A DNA stretch of 64,000 nt from Halorhabdus utahensis DSM 12940. Its GTDB lineage: Archaea; Halobacteriota; Halobacteria; Halobacteriales; Haloarculaceae. This document shows positions 15,610-25,643 of this stretch, one piece after another. Position 1 is the stretch's first letter. The number at the start of each line of letters is the position of its first letter. Position numbers and translations under genes: made by a program. The notes under the pieces are model-generated. The model saw only the letters and a list, made by a program, of their open reading frames with translations, made no database searches and had not been told where the DNA came from. The stretch spans positions 1,426,001 through 1,490,000 of the forward strand of contig NC_013158.1 of the NCBI RefSeq assembly GCF_000023945.1. The letters are read 5' to 3'.

Positions 15610-18306
15610 ATGACTTTACACGGCAGAGAGCTCACCCAGGACGTGCGCGAGCTGGGGGAACTGCTGGGGACCATCATCGAGGCACAGGACTCGACGGATG
15701 CCTACGAGACCGTCGAGACGATCCGGAACAGCGCGATCGCGTACCGTCGTGGGGACGGCGAGTCCCGTGAGCCGATCCACGACGAACTCGATCGACTCTC
15801 CCCGGAGATGCAGGACGTCGTCGCCAGGGCCTTTACTACCTACTTCGAACTCATCAACCTCGCCGAGGAGCGCGAACGGGTCCGCGAGATCAGGGAAGGC
15901 GTCCAGAGCGGCGACCTCTCGGACACCGTCGAGGAAGCCGTCGAGACGCTCGATGCCGAGGACGTCGATCCGGACACCGTCGAGGAGATTCTCGAGGACG
16001 TCATGATCGAGCCGACGTTCACGGCCCATCCGACTGAAGCGCGACGCAAGACGATCAAAGCCAAGCTCTGGTCGGTCGGGAAGATCATCCAGGATCTCGA
16101 TCAGATCCGGCTCACCGATCGGGAGAAGCGACGGATGAAGCGCGAACTCCAGGCAGAAGTGACGAGCCTCTGGCAGACGCCCCAGGTTCGTGATCGCCGC
16201 CCCGACGTGACCGACGAGACGCTGAACATCCAGTGGTATCTCGAGAACAGTCTCTTCGACATCATCAGTGAGGTCTACGACGAACTCGAACACGCCCTGT
16301 CGGAGACCTACGATGGCGAGGTCGACGTCCCGAAACTCTACGAGTTCCGGTCGTGGGCCGGCAGTGACCGTGACGGCAATCCCTACGTCACTCCCGAAGT
16401 CACGGAGGAAACCCTCGAGCGCCAGCGCAGCGTCGCGCTCGAACTGTATCGGGACGATCTCAAGAGCCTCTCCGGCGTGTTGAGCCAGGACGTCGAGAAC
16501 CTGGAGATGAGCGACGCGTTCGAGGAAAGCCACGAGGCACACAAACAACGCCTCCCGGGCGTTGCCGACGGAATAGAGGAGCGATATCCCGACGAGCCCT
16601 ATCGACAGAAGCTGAAGTTGATGCGTGAGAGTGTCCTCCGGGTTGATGACGTCCGATCCGGTGCGTACGACAACGACGATGAACTCCTTGCCGATTTGGA
16701 GATCATCGCCGAGAGCCTCCGGGAGAACGACGCGGACGAGATCGTTGATGCGCACGTCAAGCCGCTGATCAGGAAGGTCGACACCTTCGGGTTCTCGCTG
16801 GCGAACCTCGACCTGCGGGATCACCGCGAGAAACACACGAACGCACTGGTCGAGACCCTCAAACGGGAGGGGATCGACTACGAGTCGATGTCCGAGGACG
16901 AGCGCGTCGAGTTCCTGACGGAAGCGATCCTCCAGGACGACCCGGTCATCGACATCGAAGACGACGAAGGGCTCTCCGAGGAGTCAGCCAAGGTCCTGAC
17001 GCTGTTCTCCGATGCCGCCGGGTGGCAACGGGAGTACGGCGTCGACGCCATCGACACCTACGCGATCAGCTGGTTCGAGGAGTCCTCACACGCCCTGGAG
17101 GTCCTCTTCCTGGGCGATCAAGCCGGGATCGTCGATCTCCCCGGCTACTGCGGGTTCGACATCGTCCCGCTGTTCGAGAGCGAGTACGCCCTCACGCGCG
17201 TCCGGGAGATGCTGGGGACGCTCTTCGAGAACGAGGCCTACAGCCAGGCCCTGGAAGCCCGGAACAACACCCAGGAGATCCTGCTGGGATATTCGGACTC
17301 CTCGAAGGAGAACGGCTATCTGGCCGCCAACTGGGAACTCTACCGCAACCAGAAGCGGATGGCCAACATCTGTGACGACTTCGGCGTCACCCTCCGGCTG
17401 TTCCACGGGCGGGGTGGTTCGATCTCCCGGGGCGGCGTCCCGATGCACGAGGCGATGCTCGCCTTGCCGAACCAGACCGTCAACGGCCAGATCAAGTTCA
17501 CCGAGCAGGGCGAGGCGATCGCCGAGAAGTACGGCAACCCCGACATCGCCGAGCGCAACCTCGAACAGATGCTCAACGCGCAGGTCCTGGCGCGGTACAA
17601 CGCCATGGAAAACCCCGTCGAGGACATCCCCGAGGAGTGGATCGAGGCCTTCGAGACGGCGGCCGAGCACGCCAGCGCGGAGTACCGGGACCTCCTGGAG
17701 ACCGACGGGTTCGTCGAGTACTTCGAGCAGGCGACCCCGATCACGGTCATCGAGAACCTCAACATGGGCTCGCGGCCGGCCTCCCGGACGGAGGATCGGA
17801 GTCTCGAAGACCTCCGGTCGATCCCGTGGGTGTTCTCCTGGACGCAGGCCCGCTGTATCGTCCCCGGCTGGTTCTCCGTCGCCACGGGTATCCAGGGCTA
17901 CCTGGACGAGGGCGGCGACATGGAGACGCTCAAGGAGATGTACGAGGAGTGGCCGTACTTCGGGACGATCCTCGATCACGCCGGGATGGCGCTGGCCAAA
18001 TCCGACATGGAGATCGCCACCGAGTACGCCGACCTGGCCGACGACGAGCTTCGAGAGCGGTTCTTCCCCTGGATCCGGAGCGAGTACGAGAACTCCGTCG
18101 AACTCATCCAGGAAATCTCCGGGCGCGAAACGTTGCTCAACCGATCGTGGATGGAGGAAAACCTCCAGCGCCGGAATCCGTACGTCGATCCGCTCAACCT
18201 GCTGCAAACCCGGTTGCTCGCCCAGTCACACCTCACAGAGACCGAACGCCGGGCGCTCCGGCTGACGGTCCACGGCATCGCCGCTGGCATGAAGAACACG
18301 GGATGA
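15610..18306 (+). CDS. ppc: Phosphoenolpyruvate carboxylase
   Basis: 898 residues, the normal length of the bacterial-type enzyme. It carboxylates PEP to oxaloacetate, the main anaplerotic step from glycerol- or sugar-derived PEP. Catalytic signatures are intact: TAHPTEARRK with His140, GSDRDGNPYVTPEVT, LGYSDSSKENGY, the FHGRGGSISRGG loop near residues 598-609, and WTQARCIVPGW. The C-terminal MKNTG matches the conserved x-N-T-G end that reaches the active site. The ATG at 15610 follows an AT-rich promoter region. Pyruvate kinase and the glp genes in the same window compete for or supply the same PEP pool. Confidence 0.97.
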   Translation: MTLHGRELTQDVRELGELLGTIIEAQDSTDAYETVETIRNSAIAYRRGDGESREPIHDELDRLSPEMQDVVARAFTTYFELINLAEERERVREIREGVQSGDLSDTVEEAVETLDAEDVDPDTVEEILEDVMIEPTFTAHPTEARRKTIKAKLWSVGKIIQDLDQIRLTDREKRRMKRELQAEVTSLWQTPQVRDRRPDVTDETLNIQWYLENSLFDIISEVYDELEHALSETYDGEVDVPKLYEFRSWAGSDRDGNPYVTPEVTEETLERQRSVALELYRDDLKSLSGVLSQDVENLEMSDAFEESHEAHKQRLPGVADGIEERYPDEPYRQKLKLMRESVLRVDDVRSGAYDNDDELLADLEIIAESLRENDADEIVDAHVKPLIRKVDTFGFSLANLDLRDHREKHTNALVETLKREGIDYESMSEDERVEFLTEAILQDDPVIDIEDDEGLSEESAKVLTLFSDAAGWQREYGVDAIDTYAISWFEESSHALEVLFLGDQAGIVDLPGYCGFDIVPLFESEYALTRVREMLGTLFENEAYSQALEARNNTQEILLGYSDSSKENGYLAANWELYRNQKRMANICDDFGVTLRLFHGRGGSISRGGVPMHEAMLALPNQTVNGQIKFTEQGEAIAEKYGNPDIAERNLEQMLNAQVLARYNAMENPVEDIPEEWIEAFETAAEHASAEYRDLLETDGFVEYFEQATPITVIENLNMGSRPASRTEDRSLEDLRSIPWVFSWTQARCIVPGWFSVATGIQGYLDEGGDMETLKEMYEEWPYFGTILDHAGMALAKSDMEIATEYADLADDELRERFFPWIRSEYENSVELIQEISGRETLLNRSWMEENLQRRNPYVDPLNLLQTRLLAQSHLTETERRALRLTVHGIAAGMKNTG

Positions 18307-18382
18307 TCGCACTCGGCCGCTGAATCGCAGGCCGTTTTTCGACTCAGTCGTTTGGTCTCTCGTGGGTGCCTGTCCTCTTTGC

Positions 18383-19762
18383 TCAGGTGAGTACTGTTTC
18401 GAGTAGCTGCATCGGGTGGGAAATCTCATAGCCCGTCCCATGTTCCATCTGCATCGAGCAGGTTGGACACTCCGTCATCCCGTGTTCGGCGTCGGTTTCT
18501 TCCATGTGCTCGAACATCTCCTCGCCGATCTCCATCGAGGTCTCGTACTTCTCGGATTTCCAGCCGTAGGTGCCCGAGATCCCCGAACAGGAGTCGCCGA
18601 CGTCGGTCACGGTGACGCCCTCGACGTCTTCGAACAGTTCGACGGCCTGTCGCCCGAGGCCCTGATTGCGGGAGTGACACGGCGCGTGGTAAGCGACGTC
18701 CGGGAACTCCTCGGCGTTTGCACCGGCGAGTTCGGCTTCGAGATCCTCGTGGATCCGGAGGTATTCCATGGCGTCGTAGGTGTGAGCGGCGAGTTCGTCG
18801 ATGCCCTCCAGATCGAAGAGGTCGGGGTACTCCTGGCGAAGCGCAAGCGAGCAGGAGGAGCAGGTACAGATCACGTCGTAGCCATCCTCGATGGCGTTGC
18901 CCAGATGCTCGACGTTGACTTTGGCGTGTCGCCGGGCGTCGTCGACGCGGCCGTTGGCGAACATCGGCGTCCCCGAGCACTTCTGTTTCGGGACCGTGAT
19001 CTCGTAGCCCAGCGACTCGTAGACCCGGACCATCGCCTTGGCGACCTGGGTCGTGTTGTAGTTCGAGTAACAGCCGTGGAAGTACGCGATGCGCTTCTCG
19101 TCGCTTTGCACGTGGGCACCTCCACGCTCTGCTCGCGCCTCCCGCGCTCGCTCTTTCGAGGTGGCTTCGCCACCTCGCTCTGCCCACCATTCCCGAAACG
19201 TCTGCGTGGCGAACTCGGGGAACTCACGTTCGCTGGGGATCTTCATCGTCTTCTCCATGAGCCACCGGACCGCCCCGTTGTTCATGAAGAAGTTCGCCGT
19301 CCGGGGGAGTTTCGATGCCAGCCAGGCCGACGTCCGGTAGTTGGCGAGGATCCGGTTGCGGATCTTCTTGATCGAGAGGGGCTGGTCCTCTAAGACGTAC
19401 TTCGCCCGCGCCGTGTTGTGCATCTCGCTGAAGGGGACGCCGGAGGGACACCCGCTATCGCATTGCAGGCAGTTCGAACACTCGGTGATCGAGTCGTCGA
19501 TCTCGACCTCGCCCTTCTGGGAGAGTCGCCACTGTTCCGGGCCCTGGAACTGCGGGCCGGGGAAGTCGTCGTTGACCTCGGCGACGGGACACTCGGCGTC
19601 GCAGGTCCCGACTTTCGTGCAGTTGTCGGCCCCGGCCCGGAGATCCATCTCCGTGGTCGAGTCGAAGACGTCGCGTGGTTCGTAGCCCTCCTCGTCGCTC
19701 TCGACGTCGGCGTCTGTCTCCGTACGGTCTGTCGCGGTATCACCGCGCTGTGTGTCACTCAT
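18383..19762 (-). CDS. glpC: Anaerobic-type glycerol-3-phosphate dehydrogenase subunit C
   Basis: 459 residues from ATG 19762. Two ferredoxin-type clusters are encoded (CTKVGTCDAECPV and CSNCLQCDSGCPSG), followed by two CCG-like domains: KQKCSGTPMFANG with CSSCSLALRQ, and HAPCHSRNQG with TECPTCSMQM. GlpC anchors the GlpAB dimer and passes electrons toward the membrane quinone pool. It is the last gene of glpA-glpB-glpC, four bases after glpB. A 17-codon repeat-like insertion between the FREWW and AYFHGC segments (19125-19183) is unusual. Confidence 0.93.
   Translation of the reverse strand: MSDTQRGDTATDRTETDADVESDEEGYEPRDVFDSTTEMDLRAGADNCTKVGTCDAECPVAEVNDDFPGPQFQGPEQWRLSQKGEVEIDDSITECSNCLQCDSGCPSGVPFSEMHNTARAKYVLEDQPLSIKKIRNRILANYRTSAWLASKLPRTANFFMNNGAVRWLMEKTMKIPSEREFPEFATQTFREWWAERGGEATSKERAREARAERGGAHVQSDEKRIAYFHGCYSNYNTTQVAKAMVRVYESLGYEITVPKQKCSGTPMFANGRVDDARRHAKVNVEHLGNAIEDGYDVICTCSSCSLALRQEYPDLFDLEGIDELAAHTYDAMEYLRIHEDLEAELAGANAEEFPDVAYHAPCHSRNQGLGRQAVELFEDVEGVTVTDVGDSCSGISGTYGWKSEKYETSMEIGEEMFEHMEETDAEHGMTECPTCSMQMEHGTGYEISHPMQLLETVLT
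19125..19183 (-). repeat. 51-base in-frame insertion with direct repeats and hairpin in glpC
   Basis: The octamer CGCTCTGC occurs at 19125-19132 and again at 19176-19183, exactly 51 bases (17 codons) apart, and in protein terms AERGG is repeated. Between them lies a perfect hairpin GAGGTGGC-TTC-GCCACCTC (19158-19176). As I recall other haloarchaeal GlpC proteins, one AERGG-like motif leads directly into the AYFHGC segment, so this segment looks inserted, with the octamer as a target-duplication-like flank. Confidence 0.5.
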
Positions 19763-19766
19763 TGGA

Positions 19767-21059
19767 TTAGACCTCCTTCGCTGCACGCCAACCGGCAGCG
19801 TAGCCAGTCGCGATGGAAACGCCACTCGCTGATTTCTCTGCCGGGTAGTCGTAGCCGCCGATCACGGCCCCCGCCGCCCGGAGGTTCGAGAATTCCGGGG
19901 TGCCCCCCTCACCCATCGGCCGGAGCGCGTCGTCGACGACGACCCCGAACTCGGCGAAGGCGTGCTCACCGAACGCCTCGCCCTCGAACCACTCGTAGCG
20001 ATCGTCCGGGTGGGGCACGTGACAGCCGAAGATCGGCTCGGTGACGCCGTCACGGTCCGAGTCGATCCCGCCGCCCGCGACGTCACCCGTCGCGAGGACG
20101 TACTGTTCGGCCGCGTAGGGTATCTGACTGCCCGATCGGTCCATGTATACCGCCGAAATCATCCCGCCCTCGGCGTCAAAGTCCACGATCGGCCCGCCGC
20201 CGGACTCGATCTGTCCGCCCGCATCATCGAGCGCGGCATAGAGCCGGTCTTCGAGCCGACCACCGAGAACGCTGGGCGGCCCCATCGGGACCTCGAAGAC
20301 TGCCGCACCGAGACGATCTTCGAGTTCGTTCCGGATCTCCGCCGGGTGGTCGACGCCCAACACCGCAGGGAATCCGATCCGTTCGGCCTCGCCGACGTGC
20401 GGTTCGATCGCGTCGGCGAGGGCGGCCCGGACGCGCCGATCGCTGCCAGCACCGTCGACCGTCGGGTTCTCGTCGAGCAGGTGAGCGTACCGCGTCACTT
20501 TCGCGTCGTCGCGCACGACGATCGGGAACTCGACAGTGGCGGCGCTCGTCTCGGCCGGAATCTCCGCGGCTTCGAGGTGGTCCGCGGCCACACCGGCGTC
20601 GAAGCCGGTGAGCCGCTCGAAGCCGACCAGCAGCAACTCCCGGTCGTCGCTCGCCAGACCCGCCGCGACGCTCGCTGGATACCGCGCCGTCGGCTTGACC
20701 GTCCCGCCGTGGGTCGGGACGAGGGCGTTCGCGTCGGTGTGGCTGCCGTGATACGTCTCGCCCAGTACGTCGTCGATCATCGCCAGGCCATCGCGGACGG
20801 CTTCCTCGCCGACAGTCGCGTACGGGTGGGAGTCGGGCAGGTCCCCGATGGCGTCGAACGGGTCGACCACCGGCCCGTCACCGTCGGCGTTCGGCGGGTA
20901 GCCCAGGACGTCGAGCAGGCCGCTTGCGTGATGGAGCGTCGTCTCGGCCTCGCTGACGAGTCGCACGTCGGCTCCCGCTCGCCGGGCGGCGAGGGCGGTC
21001 GAGAGGCCGGCGATCCCGCCGCCGATCACGAGGACATCCGAGTCAATCGCCACGGCCAT
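19767..21059 (-). CDS. glpB: Anaerobic-type glycerol-3-phosphate dehydrogenase subunit B
   Basis: 430 residues from ATG 21059; the frame extends upstream into glpA but [18 protein letters not shown] is the natural N-terminus with the FAD-binding GGGIAG motif. The C-terminal [13 protein letters not shown] segment closes the FAD domain. GlpB is the flavoprotein partner of GlpA in oxidation of sn-glycerol 3-phosphate to DHAP. It overlaps the end of glpA by 17 bases and is followed by glpC after four bases, so the three genes form one transcript. Confidence 0.93.
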   Translation of the reverse strand: MAVAIDSDVLVIGGGIAGLSTALAARRAGADVRLVSEAETTLHHASGLLDVLGYPPNADGDGPVVDPFDAIGDLPDSHPYATVGEEAVRDGLAMIDDVLGETYHGSHTDANALVPTHGGTVKPTARYPASVAAGLASDDRELLLVGFERLTGFDAGVAADHLEAAEIPAETSAATVEFPIVVRDDAKVTRYAHLLDENPTVDGAGSDRRVRAALADAIEPHVGEAERIGFPAVLGVDHPAEIRNELEDRLGAAVFEVPMGPPSVLGGRLEDRLYAALDDAGGQIESGGGPIVDFDAEGGMISAVYMDRSGSQIPYAAEQYVLATGDVAGGGIDSDRDGVTEPIFGCHVPHPDDRYEWFEGEAFGEHAFAEFGVVVDDALRPMGEGGTPEFSNLRAAGAVIGGYDYPAEKSASGVSIATGYAAGWRAAKEV

Positions 21060-22800
21060 CCCCCCTGCCACCGTCGGTGGCGACGCCTGGTGGCCCGTCC
21101 GCCGGTTGTCCGTCGTCGGTCGCGGGAGTGTTCGACGGCCCGGAATCGAACGCGCCGAAGTCAAGCGATCCGCCGCCGGCGGGATCGCGATCGCGGTTCA
21201 TCGTCAGCGCGTGCATCGTGTAGGTGATCATCGCCTGGGAGAGCTGTCTCCCCCAGAGCGCGTGGCGTTGGCCCTTCCAGCGCTCCTGGTAGAGTTCGTC
21301 GAGCGCCGCCCGTGCGCGCCCCTCGTCGAAATCGGGGTGGAGTTCGTTCGCCAGCCGATGGCTGCAAAAGCCGCCCTGGCAGTTGCCCATCCCGGCCCGG
21401 GTGCGGATCCGGACGGCGTTGAGGTCAGTGCCGGACTGCTCGATGGCGTCGTTGACTTCCGCACGCGTCACGGCCTCACACCCACAGACGACCGGGTTGG
21501 GCTCGTTGGTGTCGAGAACCTCCTGCGTTCGTGACCCCAGGCGCTCGGCGCTCCGTTTGGCGATCGGCGAGCGCAGGCCGAAATCGTCCATGGCGTCGTC
21601 GATGACGCCTTCGTCTTCACTGCCGGGAAGCGGTTCCTCGGCGGTGCGGCAGGTGGTGTCTACGTCAAATTTCTCGGCGAGGTGATCGACGAGTTGCTCG
21701 GCCATGAGTCGGTAGGTCGTCAGCTTCCCGCCGACGATCGTCGTCATGCCGGGGAGAGCGTCGCGCTCGTCGTGATCGAGCAGGAAGAACTCCCGCGTGA
21801 TGTCCGTCGGATCGTCGGTCCCGGTGTCGGGTGGTTCATAGAGTGGACGGACACCCCAGAACGAGCGGATCGTCCGCGCGTCGTCGAGAATCGGGACGAG
21901 CTTTGCGAGTTCCTCGATCATGAGATCGACCTCCCACTCTTCCTCCGGGTAGTCCTCCGGGTCGCCGACCTCCTCGTCGGTCGTCCCGAGGATCGCGGTC
22001 GTCTCGTGGGGCACGACGATGTCGGCGTCGCCCTTGGGCTGGCAGCGGTTGATCACGGTGTCGACCTGCCGGACGTTCATGATGGTCATCACTCCCTTCG
22101 AGGGCCGGACCTCCACGTCGATGTCGGCCATCGCCGCAATCTCGCCCGTCCAGGCCCCCGCGGCGTTGACGATATGATCGACGCGGATCTCCTCGACAGA
22201 CCCCTCGACCCCATGGACGCGGTTGCCCTCGCCGCTCTCGTGGGTGACCTCCGCGCCGACGATCTCGCCGTCCTCGACTAGCAAGTCAGTCACTTCCGAG
22301 AACGTCTCGATGCGAGCGCCGTGGTTTGCAGCACTGATGGCGTTGGCCACGCACAGCCGGAAGGGGTCGATCGCCGCGTCGGGCACCTCGATTGCCTTGT
22401 CGATGTCCCGGGCGAGAAACGGCTCTTTCCGGCGTGCTTCTTCGGCGGTGAGTTCCGTCGCGGGGATCGAACACTCCCTGAGCCCGTCCAATTTTTCCTG
22501 GTAGTACTCCTCGGTGTCCTCCGGTCGCTTGACGAAGAGTCCGCCCGTGTCCTCGACGCAGTGGGTGGCGATGTCCCGGAGGATCATGTTCTCGTCGATA
22601 CACTCACGCGCGCTCGCCTGATCGGAGACGGCGTAGCGACCGCCGCTGTGGAGCAGCCCGTGCATCCGGCCGGTCGTCCCGTGGGTGAGGTTGCCCTTCT
22701 CGACCAGCGTCACGTCGAACCCACGCATCGCAGCATCCCGGGCGATCCCGACACCCGTCGAGCCACCGCCGATCACGAGCACCGAGGGGGAAGATGTCAT
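21043..22800 (-). CDS. glpA: Anaerobic-type glycerol-3-phosphate dehydrogenase subunit A
   Basis: 585 residues from ATG 22800. The FAD motif [16 protein letters not shown] is at the N-terminus, followed by [17 protein letters not shown], the substrate and flavin-contacting region of the G3P dehydrogenase family. The C-terminal part has a BFD-like [2Fe-2S] domain with [13 protein letters not shown] and [13 protein letters not shown]. It is the catalytic subunit oxidising glycerol 3-phosphate. Transcription is divergent from glpK across an AT-rich gap of about 200 bases, so glycerol kinase and dehydrogenase are probably induced together. Confidence 0.95.
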   Translation of the reverse strand: MTSSPSVLVIGGGSTGVGIARDAAMRGFDVTLVEKGNLTHGTTGRMHGLLHSGGRYAVSDQASARECIDENMILRDIATHCVEDTGGLFVKRPEDTEEYYQEKLDGLRECSIPATELTAEEARRKEPFLARDIDKAIEVPDAAIDPFRLCVANAISAANHGARIETFSEVTDLLVEDGEIVGAEVTHESGEGNRVHGVEGSVEEIRVDHIVNAAGAWTGEIAAMADIDVEVRPSKGVMTIMNVRQVDTVINRCQPKGDADIVVPHETTAILGTTDEEVGDPEDYPEEEWEVDLMIEELAKLVPILDDARTIRSFWGVRPLYEPPDTGTDDPTDITREFFLLDHDERDALPGMTTIVGGKLTTYRLMAEQLVDHLAEKFDVDTTCRTAEEPLPGSEDEGVIDDAMDDFGLRSPIAKRSAERLGSRTQEVLDTNEPNPVVCGCEAVTRAEVNDAIEQSGTDLNAVRIRTRAGMGNCQGGFCSHRLANELHPDFDEGRARAALDELYQERWKGQRHALWGRQLSQAMITYTMHALTMNRDRDPAGGGSLDFGAFDSGPSNTPATDDGQPADGPPGVATDGGRGDGRGD

Positions 22801-23008
22801 ATGGTATCGTATTCCATGGGCTACGGCCACTTTATTGTTCCCACCCGCAATCATTTCAAAATTTTTAATATCCTATATTAACACCGGCATGAAATAGTAC
22901 TACGGTGGCGGATAGCGGAAAGCTATTCTGGTTGCTTCGATTTTATAACTATTTATAACCATACTATTTAACCGGTAGCACATCCAGTGCCCGACCGAGA
23001 GCCCACTC
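22801..23008. promoter_or_regulatory. Divergent promoter region glpABC / glpK
   Basis: AT-rich spacer with TTTTTAATATCC and CCTATATTAAC at about 22860-22880 (for glpA) and TTATAACTATTTATAACC near 22944-22961 and CTATTTAACC at 22965-22974 (for glpK, 35-65 bases before its ATG). The repeated TATAAC elements may serve as TATA boxes or regulator sites; no operator is identified. Confidence 0.5.
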
Positions 23009-24541
23009 ATGACAGACACCTACGTCGGCGCGATCGATCAGGGAACGACCGGGACGCGCTTTATGGTGTTCGACCGCGACGGCCAGGTCGCGGGCAACGC
23101 CTACGAGAAACACGAACAGTTCTATCCGGAGCCAGGATGGGTCGAGCACGACCCGCTAGAGATCTGGGCGAACACAAAAGCGGTCGTCACTGCGGGACTG
23201 GCCGATGCCGGACTCGAGGCCGAGCAGGTAGCTGCACTGGGAATTACGAACCAGCGAGAGACCACGCTCGTCTGGGACAAAGACACGGGCAAGCCCGTAC
23301 ACAACGCCCTCGTCTGGCAGGACCGCCGGACCACCGACCGGGTCGAAGAGCTCCAGGACGAAGACAAAGTCGAGTGGATCCGTGGGAAGACCGGCCTCGA
23401 ACCCGACGCGTACTTTTCGGCGACGAAAACGGAGTGGATTCTGGACAACGCCGAACCACTGAAACTCCAGAGTCACCGGGCCAGTGACCTCCACGACCGC
23501 GCCGAAAGCGGCGAGTTGTTGATGGGGACGATCGACGCGTGGCTGATCTACAATCTCACGGGCAATCACATCACGGACGTCACCAACGCCTCCCGGACGA
23601 TGCTGTACAACGTCCACGAGATGGCGTGGGACGGGGATCTCCTCGCCGAGTTCGGGGTCCCCGAGGCGATGCTTCCGGAAGTGCGGCCCTCCTCGGACGA
23701 AAACCTCTATGGCCACACCGATCCCGACGGGTTCCTCGGCGCGGAGATCCCCGTCGCCGGCGCACTGGGCGACCAGCAGGCAGCCCTGTTCGGCCAGACC
23801 TGTTTCGAGGAGGGAGACGCGAAGAACACCTACGGCACCGGCTCCTTTTACCTGATGAACACGGGGACGGAAGCCGTTGAATCCGACCACGGCCTGCTGA
23901 CGACGATCGCGTTCCAGCGGTCGGGCGAGCCTGTCAGGTACGCCCTGGAGGGGTCGATCTTCGCCACCGGGGCGGCGATCGAATGGCTCGAGGACGTCGA
24001 TCTCATCAACAACGCCGCCCAGACCGCGGACCTCGCCAGTGCGGTCGACTCGACCGACGGCGTCTATCTCGTCCCGGCCTTCACCGGCCTCGGCGCACCC
24101 CACTGGGACGGGCGCGCTCGCGGGACGATCGTCGGGATGACCCGCGGCACCCGGAAGGAACACATCGTCCGGGCGACGCTGGAGGCCATCGCCTACCAGA
24201 CGCGGGACGTCGCCGAGGCGATGGAAGCCGACTCGGGGATCGAGACGACCACACTCCGGGTCGACGGCGGGGCCGTCAAGAACGACTTCCTGTGTCAACT
24301 CCAGGCCGACGTCATCCGGACGGACATCGCTCGCCCCGAAGTCGACGAGACGACGGCCCTCGGTTCGGCGTATGCGGCTGGCCTCGCCGTCGGCTACTGG
24401 GCTGATCTCGACGAACTCCGCGAGAACTGGCGCGTCGACCGGGAGTTCACCCCGGAGATCCCGGTCGAGGACGCCGATCGGATGTACAGTCGCTGGGACG
24501 ACGCCGTCGAGCGCGCCAGAGACTGGGCTAGGGAGGAGTGA
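23009..24541 (+). CDS. glpK: Glycerol kinase
   Basis: 510 residues, full length for the FGGY kinase family. It phosphorylates glycerol, a compatible solute released by Dunaliella and a preferred haloarchaeal substrate. The phosphate-binding AIDQGTTGTRFMVFD opens the protein, FGQTCFEEGDAKNTYGTGSF and GLGAPHWDGRARGTIVGMTR are glycerol-kinase signatures, and LRVDGGAVKNDFLCQLQAD is the adenosine-binding segment. The next gene begins three bases after its stop, so both are one operon, divergent from glpABC. Confidence 0.97.
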   Translation: MTDTYVGAIDQGTTGTRFMVFDRDGQVAGNAYEKHEQFYPEPGWVEHDPLEIWANTKAVVTAGLADAGLEAEQVAALGITNQRETTLVWDKDTGKPVHNALVWQDRRTTDRVEELQDEDKVEWIRGKTGLEPDAYFSATKTEWILDNAEPLKLQSHRASDLHDRAESGELLMGTIDAWLIYNLTGNHITDVTNASRTMLYNVHEMAWDGDLLAEFGVPEAMLPEVRPSSDENLYGHTDPDGFLGAEIPVAGALGDQQAALFGQTCFEEGDAKNTYGTGSFYLMNTGTEAVESDHGLLTTIAFQRSGEPVRYALEGSIFATGAAIEWLEDVDLINNAAQTADLASAVDSTDGVYLVPAFTGLGAPHWDGRARGTIVGMTRGTRKEHIVRATLEAIAYQTRDVAEAMEADSGIETTTLRVDGGAVKNDFLCQLQADVIRTDIARPEVDETTALGSAYAAGLAVGYWADLDELRENWRVDREFTPEIPVEDADRMYSRWDDAVERARDWAREE

Positions 24542-24544
24542 GCC

Positions 24545-25609
24545 GTGTTGCAAGCAGTCCTGGCGCTGCCGGTCGTCGGCCTGGGCGTCGAGGAGTTTCT
24601 CGTCCTGCTGATCGCCGCGCTGGCCGGCGGGGCTTTCGGCGCGGCCCTCGGGGCACTGCCCGCGTTCGTCTTCACCGGCTTCGTCGTCTTTCTCGGCGAG
24701 GGGCTGGCGATCCTCGAGGGGAACCTCGGCGACCTCTCGGCCATCGAAGGCGACATCGCGACCGGCGTGACGGGGACGATCGGCTTCGGCATGGTGACCG
24801 GCCCCCACGTCGCCTTCGCCGGCGGCGTCGCCGCGACGGCCTACGCCGGCAAGAAGTATCCCGACATGGAACCCGACGACTGGGGGTATCACTTCGGGAA
24901 GGACATCCTCTATGCCTTCGGGACCAAACCCGATATCCTCGCCGTCGGGGCGATCTTCGGCGCGCTCGGGATGGTCATCACGCAGGTCGGCGGCGGTCTC
25001 GGTATCCCGACGGACAACATCGCACTGTCGGTCGTGGCGACGGCCGTCCTGGCGCGGGTGGCCTTTGGCTATCCGCTGATCGGTCGCGTCGCCGGAACCA
25101 GCGTCTTGGACATGTCGCCGTTCGAACGCGGCGAGGACCGGCCGGCCGCCGAGGGCGAATCCACCCGCCCGGCGACCGAACCCTGGCTGCCCCACCAGTA
25201 CGAGTGGGCCGGCGTCACCGCGATCGGCCTCGTCGGCGGGATCGTGGGTGGATACATCTGGCTCGAAACGGGAAGTGTGTTCATGGGGTATGCCATCTCG
25301 GCGATGAGCCTGCTCTTTCTCAACCTCGGCGTCGAGAAGATCCCCGTCACCCACCACATCACGCTCATCGGGTCGGTGGGGGCAGTGCTCGCGATGGCGA
25401 CACTCGACAGCGAGCCGCTGGTCCTGCTCGTCGCCGGTGGCTTCGGGATCCTCGCGGGCCTGCTCGGCGAGATCACCCAACGGCTCTTCTACGCCCACTC
25501 GGGGACCCACGTCGACCCGCCGGCGATGGCCATCGCGATCGTCATGACACTCGTCGGGATCCTCTATCTGGCCGGGTTCCTCCCGAACGCGGGGTACCTC
25601 GGGCTCTGA
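24545..25609 (+). CDS. Multi-pass membrane protein of the glp operon, putative glycerol transporter
   Basis: 354 residues with a GTG start three bases after glpK. About eight to ten hydrophobic segments are visible, for example FLVLLIAALAGGAFGAALGA near the start and a final IVMTLVGILYLAGFLPNAG, with a central hydrophilic acidic loop (DMSPFERGEDRP). The gene in the same position after glpK in Haloferax volcanii has been called a putative glycerol transporter, mainly by context. It has no aquaporin NPA motif. Transport of glycerol across the membrane is therefore an inference. Confidence 0.7.
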   Translation: MLQAVLALPVVGLGVEEFLVLLIAALAGGAFGAALGALPAFVFTGFVVFLGEGLAILEGNLGDLSAIEGDIATGVTGTIGFGMVTGPHVAFAGGVAATAYAGKKYPDMEPDDWGYHFGKDILYAFGTKPDILAVGAIFGALGMVITQVGGGLGIPTDNIALSVVATAVLARVAFGYPLIGRVAGTSVLDMSPFERGEDRPAAEGESTRPATEPWLPHQYEWAGVTAIGLVGGIVGGYIWLETGSVFMGYAISAMSLLFLNLGVEKIPVTHHITLIGSVGAVLAMATLDSEPLVLLVAGGFGILAGLLGEITQRLFYAHSGTHVDPPAMAIAIVMTLVGILYLAGFLPNAGYLGL

Positions 25610-25643
25610 TCGGCGGTCCGGCGGCGAACGGGACCACGGCCGA

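Noticed and set aside
23156-25510. 784-codon open frame antisense to glpK and the membrane protein
   Set aside because: It lies opposite two well-supported genes, is Arg/Gly/Asp-rich without motifs and is explained by high GC with GNN-biased codons.
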